From: SAR324 cluster bacterium
GTDB lineage: Bacteria > SAR324 > JACQKK01
Length of the DNA stretch: 6,394 bases
Direction of reading: 5' to 3'
Assembly: GCA_027296185.1 (NCBI GenBank)
Contig: JAPUJL010000424.1
Coordinates: 1-6,394, forward strand
Below, in pieces: positions 1-5,271 of the stretch. The position numbers and the translations under genes were made by a program. How positions within the stretch are numbered: the stretch's first letter is position 1; every line of letters starts with the position of its first letter. The notes beneath the pieces were generated by a model. The model worked only from the letters and a program-made list of their open reading frames with translations. It was not told the DNA's origin and searched no databases.

Positions 1-1
1 A

Positions 2-400
2 CCGAATTTGCTGACCGGAAACGAATTCGCCTTCCTGCGCGCCGTTGCGGATCTATCTCGAAGCGAGACAGCCAGGCGGCTCGGGAAAGCCAGGAGGACC
101 GTCATCAACTGGGAGGAAAAGGGTGACTCAGCCATCGGCGCCGATCCCCTGGTACATCTCGTGTTACGTCAATTTTTCTATGCCTGGATCTTTCCTGGGC
201 AAGACACGATTCCGGACAGATTATTCAGTATCGTTGCAGGAGTGTCCCAGGAGCTCGTTTCCATCGATTACCGAGACCTGGAAACCTTACCGGATCTGGA
301 GGGTTACCGAAGAAGCCGTTCCACCGATTGGCGGGTTTGGTATATCGGAGAAACCTTCCGTGACGCTAAGAATAGGCTTGTTGGAATCGAACGGGGGTAG
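2..400 (+). CDS. Helix-turn-helix regulator / antitoxin-like protein, 5' end outside the window
   Basis: The frame is open to the left edge (codons from position 2). The first possible start inside is a TTG at 8-10, with no room for a visible ribosome binding site, so the gene very likely begins upstream. Counting from that TTG, residues 2-11 (LTGNEFAFLR) followed by an HTH at about 16-36 (LSRSETARRLG, then TVINWE) resemble the C-terminal Xre/Cro-type HTH of MqsA/YgiT-like zinc-finger HTH regulators, where a 'LTGxEFRFLRK..LSQ..LA..LG' pattern precedes the HTH. The stretch ADPLVHLVLRQFF also fits the segment that normally follows the HTH in that group. The C-terminus (STDWRVWYIGE) is not recognisable as a catalytic domain. 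A zinc finger, if present, would lie upstream. GC is about 50-53% in the two lines sampled, below the downstream genes, so it may be acquired DNA. DNA binding is inferred; the regulated target and any toxin partner are not visible. Confidence 0.7.
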   Translation, partial: PNLLTGNEFAFLRAVADLSRSETARRLGKARRTVINWEEKGDSAIGADPLVHLVLRQFFYAWIFPGQDTIPDRLFSIVAGVSQELVSIDYRDLETLPDLEGYRRSRSTDWRVWYIGETFRDAKNRLVGIERG

Positions 401-433
401 TCGAGACCGTGAGTAAATTCCTGGGACGGGAGA

Positions 434-466
434 AATCGCCTGCCGGGTCTGGTCATCCGGGCGATT
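434..466. repeat. Inverted repeat / possible hairpin in the intergenic gap before the DUF2058 gene
   Basis: The arms AATCGCC (434-440) and GGCGATT (460-466) are perfect 7-bp inverted repeats. An alternative pairing uses a 6-bp outer stem plus an inner CCGG (443-446) with CCGG (457-460). No run of T follows, so it is not a standard intrinsic terminator. It could be an operator or an RNA hairpin between the HTH gene and the next gene. Chance occurrence is possible. The rest of 401-489 shows nothing else definite. Confidence 0.3.
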
Positions 467-489
467 GTGCCGCGTAAATACGACAAACC

Positions 490-1008
490 ATGGCGGATTT
501 GAGAGAGCAAATGCTGAAGGCGGGCCTGATCTCCCAGGAGCAGGCCAAGCGCTCGGCCCACAATCAGCGCGTCGAGAACAAGGAGCTCGGCCGCGAAGGC
601 AAGGCCGACCGGGAGCGGGCCGCCAAGGCGGGGGTGAAGGCGCAAAAGCAGGCCCGCACCGCAGAGGACCGCAAGCGGGGCAAAGCCCAGCGGGAACAGC
701 GGAAAGGGAAGGAGCGTCCCCGGCAGCTTCAGCAGAAAGCGGAGAGCGCCCTGGAACGCATCCTGCGCGAGGGGCGGATGGCTAAATGGGAGGGGAACCG
801 CACCTACTACTTCGCCGACGGCCGCGCCCTGGAGTCGCTAAAAGTCACCGACGAGGCGGCCCGGCAGCTGGAGGCGGGCAAGGCGGCTATCGTGCGCAGC
901 GATGGGCGGGGGCGCTACACCCTCCTGCTCTCCGGCGCGGCGTTGCAATTGCTGGAGGCCACCCCCGAACGGATCGTCACCTTCCATCGCGGGCCAACGG
1001 CCGATTGA
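490..1008 (+). CDS. yaiL: DUF2058 family protein, YaiL-like (nucleoprotein/polynucleotide-associated enzyme family)
   Basis: This 172-residue cytoplasmic protein has no signal peptide or membrane segment. It opens with MADLREQMLKAGLISQEQAK, the typical DUF2058 start (E. coli YaiL has a similar 'LQEQLLKAGLV' start). Residues about 20-95 are a highly charged, Lys/Arg/Glu/Gln-rich and probably helical or coiled-coil stretch. Residues about 97-172 form the conserved C-terminal part, with the family feature FADG (109-112) and a final segment ending IVTFHRG. The protein lacks the acidic tail I recall at the end of E. coli YaiL. The family's biochemical role is not established; the 'polynucleotide-associated' name is historical, and the basic charge is compatible with nucleic acid binding. 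The ATG at 490 is favoured by the family start, although no Shine-Dalgarno is evident just upstream. It is separated by 89 nt from the HTH gene and by 247 nt from the following operon, so it is probably its own unit. Confidence 0.88.
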   Translation: MADLREQMLKAGLISQEQAKRSAHNQRVENKELGREGKADRERAAKAGVKAQKQARTAEDRKRGKAQREQRKGKERPRQLQQKAESALERILREGRMAKWEGNRTYYFADGRALESLKVTDEAARQLEAGKAAIVRSDGRGRYTLLLSGAALQLLEATPERIVTFHRGPTAD

Positions 1009-1062
1009 ATCTCTCCCAAATCGGAGTGGAGCCCGCGGCGGATCGGCCCGCAAGCCCTCATT

Positions 1063-1091
1063 TTGACAGAACCCGCAAGCTGTAACACAAT
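1063..1091 (+). promoter_or_regulatory. Predicted sigma70-type promoter of the molybdenum hydroxylase operon
   Basis: A perfect -35 hexamer TTGACA (1063-1068) is followed by exactly 17 nt and a -10-like CACAAT (1086-1091, 4 of 6 matches to TATAAT, keeping the key A at position 2 and T at position 6). Transcription would begin near 1098, leaving a leader of roughly 158 nt before the TTG start at 1256. It sits in the only sizeable gap upstream of the operon. This is a consensus match only. Confidence 0.55.
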
Positions 1092-1104
1092 GACCGGCGC
1101 CAGT

Positions 1105-1164
1105 CCCGCCGCCCCGCCATCAGGATCGGCTCCGGGGGGCTGGGCGCGCTAGCGAGGCGGCGGG
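1105..1164 (+). other. GC-rich inverted repeat in the predicted operon leader
   Basis: CCCGCCGCC (1105-1113) is perfectly complementary to GGCGGCGGG (1156-1164), a 9-bp stem enclosing 42 nt. The enclosed segment contains the 8-bp palindrome CGCTAGCG (1147-1154). It lies inside the predicted 5' untranslated region. In DNA this GC-rich, such a stem can arise by chance. I do not recognise a known riboswitch here, including the molybdenum cofactor element. Confidence 0.3.
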
Positions 1165-1169
1165 CGGCG

Positions 1170-1194
1170 GCATCCCCAGTGGTTCGAGGGATGC
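1170..1194 (+). other. Second hairpin in the predicted operon leader
   Basis: GCATCCC (1170-1176) pairs perfectly with GGGATGC (1188-1194), a 7-bp stem around an 11-nt loop. No T-run follows, so termination is unlikely. It could contribute to a structured leader or be an operator. It lies about 60 nt upstream of the TTG start of the FAD subunit. Confidence 0.3.
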
Positions 1195-1240
1195 GCGGCT
1201 TCACCCTGGAGATCGCGGACGAACGATCGTCGAACAGCTT

Positions 1241-1246
1241 GAGGAG
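1241..1246 (+). promoter_or_regulatory. Shine-Dalgarno that selects the TTG start of the FAD subunit
   Basis: GAGGAG at 1241-1246 is spaced 9 nt from the TTG at 1256-1258. The protein then begins MKPLEYHAP, as expected for the N-terminus of CoxM/XdhB-type FAD subunits. This supports a rare TTG start over any later ATG. Confidence 0.7.
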
Positions 1247-1255
1247 ACAGTCGAT

Positions 1256-2128
1256 TTGAAACCTTTGGAATATCACGCGCCCGGCGCCCTCGACGACGCG
1301 GTGCGCTTGTCGGCAGAAGCGGGCGCCTCGCCCCTGGCCGGCGGAACGGACCTGATTGTCCAGCATCGCATGGGGCGGGTCGAGGTCGCCCACATGGTGG
1401 ATCTCAAGAAGATTCCCGAACTGAACGTGCTCGAATTCGACAAGAAATCTGGGCTGCGCCTGGGCGCGGCCGTGCCTTGCGCGGCCCTGGCGGAATGCGA
1501 GCCCATCGGCCGGCTTTATCCGTCCCTCCTGGAAGGGGCGGAGCTGATCGGCTCGACGCAAATCCAGAGCCGCGCCAGCGTGGGGGGCAACCTCTGCAAC
1601 GGATCGCCCGCGGCGGATACCATCTGCGCGCTGATCGTGCTGGACGCCGTGTGCGTGATCCAGGGGGCCAACGGCAGCCGGGAGGTGGCGGCCAAGGACT
1701 TCATGACCGGCCCCGGCGAGACGGCGCTGAACAAGGGCGAGCTGCTGGTGGAAATCCGCGTGCCGCCGCCCGCGCCGCTCAGCGGCAACGGTTACCTGCG
1801 CTTCATCCCGCGCAACGAGATGGACATCGCCGTGGTCTGTGTCGCAGCGCACCTGGTCTTCGACAAGGATCGGGAGACCTGCTTGGACGCCAAGATCGCC
1901 GTAGGCGCCGCAGCGCCGACGCCGTTGCTGGTGGAGCAGGCGGGTCGGGCGCTGATCGGAAGCAAACTCGACGAGCCGGCGTTGAAAGCGGCCGCACAGG
2001 CCGCCAGCAAGGCGGTACGACCCATCGACGATGCCCGGGGGACGGCGGAATACCGCCGCCACATGGCCGGCGTGCTCACGCGCCGGGCCGTCGGCATGGC
2101 CGTCAACCGGTTCAAGGAGAGCGGATAG
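1256..2128 (+). CDS. Molybdenum hydroxylase FAD-binding (medium) subunit, CoxM/XdhB-like
   Basis: This is the flavin subunit of a three-subunit xanthine dehydrogenase/CO dehydrogenase-family enzyme. It takes electrons from the [2Fe-2S] subunit and passes them from FAD to an external acceptor, in the cytoplasm or at the inner face of the membrane. The 290 residues match the usual length (about 280-300). The N-terminal FAD domain carries AGGTD at 28-32 and the second FAD motif ASVGGN (107-112) followed by SPAAD (117-121), both typical of the CoxM family. Residues from about 180 form the C-terminal domain of the family (CO_deh_flav_C type), including RFIPRNEMDIAVV and AVGAAAPTP. There is no extra [4Fe-4S]-type Cys-rich insertion as in 4-hydroxybenzoyl-CoA reductase HcrB. 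It starts at TTG with a good Shine-Dalgarno. Its TAG stop is directly followed by the ATG of the iron-sulfur subunit, so the two are probably translationally coupled. The acceptor (NAD, quinone or other) cannot be read from the sequence. Confidence 0.93.
   Translation: MKPLEYHAPGALDDAVRLSAEAGASPLAGGTDLIVQHRMGRVEVAHMVDLKKIPELNVLEFDKKSGLRLGAAVPCAALAECEPIGRLYPSLLEGAELIGSTQIQSRASVGGNLCNGSPAADTICALIVLDAVCVIQGANGSREVAAKDFMTGPGETALNKGELLVEIRVPPPAPLSGNGYLRFIPRNEMDIAVVCVAAHLVFDKDRETCLDAKIAVGAAAPTPLLVEQAGRALIGSKLDEPALKAAAQAASKAVRPIDDARGTAEYRRHMAGVLTRRAVGMAVNRFKESG
2114..2119 (+). promoter_or_regulatory. Shine-Dalgarno of the iron-sulfur subunit, inside the preceding gene
   Basis: AAGGAG at 2114-2119 lies within the last codons of the FAD subunit gene, 9 nt before the ATG at 2129. 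The stop TAG and this ATG are contiguous, which favours coupled translation. Confidence 0.65.
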
Positions 2129-2614
2129 ATGAGCACCAAACGAGTCGTGACGGCCACCATTAACGGCACGGATTCCACCCTGATCGTGGACGACCGCATG
2201 TCCCTGCTCGATGCCCTGCGCGATGCGGCGGGGCTGACGGGCACCAAGGAGGGCTGCCTCACGGGAGACTGCGGGGCGTGCAGCGTCATCATGAACGGCC
2301 GCCTGGTGGATTCCTGCCTGGTCATGGCGCCCGAGGCGGAAGGGGCCATCATCGAAACGGTGGAGGGCCTGGCCCAGGGCAACGACCTGCACCCGCTGCA
2401 AAAGCGCTTTCTGGAGCACGCGGCGCTGCAATGCGGGGTGTGCACGCCGGGGTTTCTGGTCGCGGCCAAGGACCTGCTGGATCGCAACCCCGAACCCACC
2501 GACGACGAAGTCCGTTACTGGCTGGCCGGCAACCTCTGCCGCTGCACCGGTTACGACAAAATTCTGCGCGCGGTGCACGATGCCGCCGCCGACCTCAGAA
2601 GTTCCAGCCGATAG
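2129..2614 (+). CDS. Molybdenum hydroxylase [2Fe-2S] (small) subunit, CoxS/XdhC-type iron-sulfur protein
   Basis: This 161-residue electron-transfer subunit carries two [2Fe-2S] clusters between the molybdenum site and FAD. The N-terminal plant-type ferredoxin domain has Cys43, Cys48, Cys51 and Cys63 (C-x4-CGAC-x11-C). The C-terminal all-helical domain has Cys102 and Cys105 in QCGVCTPG and Cys137 and Cys139 in LCRCTGY. All eight ligands are present, so both clusters should assemble. Gln101 and Cys139 are at positions that in structurally known relatives contact the pterin cofactor. The length is normal for CoxS-type proteins (about 155-170). It lies between the FAD and Mo subunits, in the same order as coxM-coxS-coxL. 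There are 8 nt from its TAG to the ATG of the large subunit. Confidence in the family is very high; the substrate pathway is unknown. Confidence 0.96.
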   Translation: MSTKRVVTATINGTDSTLIVDDRMSLLDALRDAAGLTGTKEGCLTGDCGACSVIMNGRLVDSCLVMAPEAEGAIIETVEGLAQGNDLHPLQKRFLEHAALQCGVCTPGFLVAAKDLLDRNPEPTDDEVRYWLAGNLCRCTGYDKILRAVHDAAADLRSSSR

Positions 2615-2620
2615 GAGGAG
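2613..2620 (+). promoter_or_regulatory. Strong Shine-Dalgarno that fixes the start of the large subunit
   Basis: AGGAGGAG at 2613-2620 sits immediately before the ATG at 2623. The reading frame is open much further upstream (to 2278), but that extension overlaps the iron-sulfur gene in another frame. The protein from 2623 begins as the family does, reaching VIGTRPIRHDGEDKVTG within 30 residues. Confidence 0.8.
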
Positions 2621-2622
2621 CC

Positions 2623-4926
2623 ATGGAAAAGCAAACCCCGGGGGGCCGCCCGTATAAAGTTATCGGCACCCGCCCCATTCGCCACGACGGCGAGGACAAG
2701 GTCACCGGGCGCGCCCAATCCGGCGCCGATATCTCCTTCCGCGATCAGCTTTACGGCAAGGTGCTGCGCAGCCCCCACCCCCACGCCAGGATCGTCTCCA
2801 TCGACGCGAGCAAGGCCCTGGCCATGCCGGGCGTGGAGGCAGTGATCACCGGGGCGGAACTCCCGCAGCCCCACGACCGGATGTTCCTCTCCGGCGAGGG
2901 CGGCGTGGAAAACTTCCGCTACGTGAACGACCGGGTGCTGGCCTCCGGGAAGGCGCTCTTCGAGGGCCATCCCATCGCGGCGGTGGCGGCCAAGGATATC
3001 TGGACCGCCGAGGAGGCGGTGAAGGCGATCGAGGTGACATACGAGGTACTGCCCGCCGTGACCGACGTGCTGAAAGCGATGCAGCCCGATGCGCCGCTGC
3101 TGCACGAGGAAATCACCACGGAGACCCTCGGCGAGAAAAAGAAGGAATCCACCAACGTCTGCCGCCACACCCAGCACAAGCGCGGCGACGTGGATCAAGG
3201 CTTTTCCGCGGCGGATGTGGTCATCGAGCGCGAGTTCACCACCAGCACCGTGCACCAGGGCTACATCGAGCCCCACAACGCCACCGCGCTCTACCGTAGC
3301 GACGGCCAGATCACCATCTGGACCAGCACCCAGGCGCCCTTCTGGGTGCGGCGGGACGTGGCCGAGCTGCTGGAGCTGCCCCTGTCCACGATCAAGGTGG
3401 TGCCGTTGGAGATCGGCGGCGGGTTCGGCGGCAAGATCGCCGTCTATCTGGAACCACTGGCCGTACTGCTCTCCAAGAAGACCGGCAAGCCGGTGAAGCT
3501 GGTGATGAACCGGCAGGAAGTGTTTCTGGCCACCGGTCCCGCCTCCAGCACCGCCACCCGCATCAAGATCGGCGTGAAGAAGGACGGGACGATCACCGCC
3601 GCCGCCGCGCACCTGGTCTACGAGGCGGGCGCCTTCCCGAGCAACTGGGCGGTGATGGGCAGCATGTGCGTCCTCGCACCCTATAAGATGGAAACTCTGT
3701 TGATCGATGCCTTCGACGTGCTCACCAACACCCCCAAGGTGATGGCCTACCGGGCACCTTCCTCGCCCCAGGCGATCTTCGGAGTGGAATCGGTGCTGGA
3801 CGAGATCGCACTGGAACTGGGCATGGATCCCCTGGAACTTCGCATGAAGAACGCCGTCGAGGAGGGCGACCGGCGGGCGGACGGACCCAAGTTCCCCCGC
3901 ATCGGCCTCAAAGAGACGATCCAGGCCGCCATGGACAGCGAGCATTACAAGAGCCCCGCCCCCTCGGGGCCGAACCAATCCCGCGCGGTCGCGGTCGGAT
4001 TCTGGTTCAACGCCGGGCTGCAGTCCAGCGCCACCGTGGGCATCAACATGGACGGCACGGCCAGCGTGGTCACCGGATCGGTGGACATCGGCGGTTCGCG
4101 GGCTTCCATGGCCATGATGGCGGCGGAGGCGCTCGGCCTGAAGGCCGAGGAGGTGCGCCCCTCCGTGGCCGACACGGACGCCATCGGCCACACCGACGTC
4201 ACCGGCGGCAGCCGCACCACCTTCGCCACCGGGATGGCCGTGTACGAGGCCTGCCAGGACGTGCTCGGCCAACTGAAGAAACGGGTGGCGACCCTGTGGG
4301 AACTGCCGGAGGAGGAGATCGAGTTCGACGGCAGTGCCTTCCAGCACGCCGACAACGGCAAGGATCCCATGACGGTCAAGGAGCTCGGGGCCAAGCTCAC
4401 CGCCACCGGCGGCCCGGTAATGGGCCACAGTTCCGTCGCGCCGACCGGCGTGGGGGCGAGCTTCGGGGTGCACATCGCCGACGTCGAGGTCGATCCCGAG
4501 ACGGGCAAGGTCACCGTCCTGCGCTACACCGTGGTGCAGGACGTGGGCCAGGCCATCCACCCCTCCTACGTGGAAGGGCAGATGCAGGGCGGCGCGGTGC
4601 AGGGCATCGGCTGGGCGCTCAACGAGGAATACGTGCGCAACGACGAGGGCAAGATGATGAACCCCAGCTTCCTCGATTACCGGGTGCCCACCATGCTCGA
4701 CGTTCCCTCCATCGAGACGATCCTGGTGGAGGTGCCCAACCCGGGCCACCCCTACGGCGTGCGCGGTGTCGGCGAGACGCCTATCGTTCCGCCGCTGGGC
4801 ACCCTGCACAATGCCATCGCCCGGGCCGTGGGCGTGCGGATGCGCTCCCTGCCCATGTCGCCGCCCAAATTGAGCGCGGCGTTGCAGGCGAAGGGCTTGG
4901 AAGCCATCGCGGCGCCCACGCCCTAG
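2623..4926 (+). CDS. Molybdenum hydroxylase molybdopterin-binding (large) subunit, xanthine dehydrogenase/CoxL family, substrate unknown
   Basis: This 767-residue catalytic subunit would hydroxylate or oxidise its substrate at a molybdenum-molybdopterin (probably cytosine dinucleotide) centre, using water as the oxygen source. The N-terminal a/b hammerhead domain spans about residues 20-130 (RPIRHDGEDKVTG, then LRSPHPHARI). The molybdopterin-binding domains follow, with GGGFGGK at 265-271, a GQMQGG pterin-contact segment at 652-657, and GVRGVGE at 712-718, where Glu718 is the conserved catalytic base. The loop that carries the Cys of form I CO dehydrogenase (AYRCSFR), or the AYRGAGR of form II, reads AYRAPSSPQ at 375-383, with no Cys. 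A CO dehydrogenase assignment is therefore unsupported. The length suits family members such as aldehyde, nicotinate, 4-hydroxybenzoyl-CoA or purine-type hydroxylases, but none can be chosen. No Tat signal is present in the large subunit, so a cytoplasmic complex is expected. It is third in the operon, followed after 10 nt by a MoaD-like carrier. Confidence 0.95.
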   Translation: MEKQTPGGRPYKVIGTRPIRHDGEDKVTGRAQSGADISFRDQLYGKVLRSPHPHARIVSIDASKALAMPGVEAVITGAELPQPHDRMFLSGEGGVENFRYVNDRVLASGKALFEGHPIAAVAAKDIWTAEEAVKAIEVTYEVLPAVTDVLKAMQPDAPLLHEEITTETLGEKKKESTNVCRHTQHKRGDVDQGFSAADVVIEREFTTSTVHQGYIEPHNATALYRSDGQITIWTSTQAPFWVRRDVAELLELPLSTIKVVPLEIGGGFGGKIAVYLEPLAVLLSKKTGKPVKLVMNRQEVFLATGPASSTATRIKIGVKKDGTITAAAAHLVYEAGAFPSNWAVMGSMCVLAPYKMETLLIDAFDVLTNTPKVMAYRAPSSPQAIFGVESVLDEIALELGMDPLELRMKNAVEEGDRRADGPKFPRIGLKETIQAAMDSEHYKSPAPSGPNQSRAVAVGFWFNAGLQSSATVGINMDGTASVVTGSVDIGGSRASMAMMAAEALGLKAEEVRPSVADTDAIGHTDVTGGSRTTFATGMAVYEACQDVLGQLKKRVATLWELPEEEIEFDGSAFQHADNGKDPMTVKELGAKLTATGGPVMGHSSVAPTGVGASFGVHIADVEVDPETGKVTVLRYTVVQDVGQAIHPSYVEGQMQGGAVQGIGWALNEEYVRNDEGKMMNPSFLDYRVPTMLDVPSIETILVEVPNPGHPYGVRGVGETPIVPPLGTLHNAIARAVGVRMRSLPMSPPKLSAALQAKGLEAIAAPTP

Positions 4927-4936
4927 GGTCGCGGCC

Positions 4937-5215
4937 ATGGCTGTCGTTCATGTCCCGTCCCTGCTGCAGGACCTCACCGGCGGCGTGGAGACGGTGGAGG
5001 TCCAGGTATCCGGCGAGGGCCGCACCAGCGTGCGCCAAGTCGTGGAAGAGCTCGACCGGCGCTTTCCCGGATTTGCCGCGCGCTTGCTCTGGGAGGACGA
5101 CCTGATGCCCGGGATCGCCGTGTTTATCGACGGAGAACAGAACCGGCTCGGCCTGCGGGCAAAGATCGCCGGCGACAGTCAGATTTTCTTCATCCCGCCG
5201 GTCGTCGGCGGGTAG
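4937..5215 (+). CDS. MoaD/ThiS family sulfur carrier protein
   Basis: This 92-residue beta-grasp (ubiquitin-fold) protein ends in VVGG, with the C-terminal Gly91-Gly92 that MoaD and ThiS proteins use as adenylated and then thiocarboxylated sulfur donors. The start VHVPSLLQDLTGG, a middle helix (VRQVVEELDRRFPGF) and the near-terminal IFFIPPVVGG match MoaD-like proteins. MoaD itself supplies sulfur to molybdopterin synthase (with MoaE). No MoaE, MoeB, XdhC/CoxD-type chaperone or cytidylyltransferase gene is present here. The ATG is 10 nt after the large subunit stop, with only a weak AGGG (4925-4928) as ribosome binding site, suggesting coupling to the operon. Its position implies a role in cofactor synthesis or sulfuration for this enzyme. 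That role is inference; it could instead be the cell's only MoaD or serve another sulfur pathway. Confidence 0.88.
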   Translation: MAVVHVPSLLQDLTGGVETVEVQVSGEGRTSVRQVVEELDRRFPGFAARLLWEDDLMPGIAVFIDGEQNRLGLRAKIAGDSQIFFIPPVVGG

Positions 5216-5228
5216 ACCGGCCTCCGGT
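5216..5228 (+). other. Short hairpin after the MoaD-like gene
   Basis: ACCGG (5216-5220) and CCGGT (5224-5228) form a perfect 5-bp stem with a 3-nt loop directly after the MoaD-like stop codon. No T-run follows, so it is not a convincing terminator. It might slightly reduce read-through into the regulator gene. Further on in the same 56-nt gap lies the 10-bp palindrome GCCGGCCGGC (5246-5255). Confidence 0.25.
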
Positions 5229-5271
5229 AAGGAACCTCCGCCGCAGCCGGCCGGCACTCTCGGTGGACGCC

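Noticed and set aside
1020..1064. A possible terminator after the DUF2058 gene (GC-rich stretch followed by CATTTT).
   Set aside because: The best stem is only GCGG with CCGC (1035-1038 with 1048-1051), and the T-run is part of the TTGACA promoter element.
1098..1255. A molybdenum cofactor riboswitch in the operon leader.
   Set aside because: Hairpins exist, but I could not match the known conserved core of that RNA; a covariance model search would be needed.
1058..2578. A 506-codon open frame on the minus strand opposite the FAD and iron-sulfur subunit genes.
   Set aside because: It is a high-GC antisense shadow: its composition is rich in Arg, His and Gly, it has no recognisable domain, and the plus-strand genes carry intact family motifs.
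2278..2622. An upstream extension of the large subunit frame, giving an 882-residue protein.
   Set aside because: It overlaps the iron-sulfur gene in another frame, has low-complexity Arg/Gly-rich sequence, and the AGGAGGAG site fixes the start at 2623.
3736..3776. Calling the large subunit a CO dehydrogenase (coxL).
   Set aside because: The active-site loop is AYRAPSSPQ, without the Cys of AYRCSFR and different from the form II AYRGAGR. Gene order alone is not enough.
2551..4938. A 795-codon open frame on the minus strand opposite the large subunit.
   Set aside because: It is another antisense shadow, with repetitive His/Gly/Ala/Arg composition and no family motif, while the plus strand encodes a complete large subunit.
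5263..5271. The GTG at 5263 as start of the response regulator.
   Set aside because: There is no ribosome binding site before it, and the GTG itself lies within the GGTGGA sequence that can serve the ATG at 5272.
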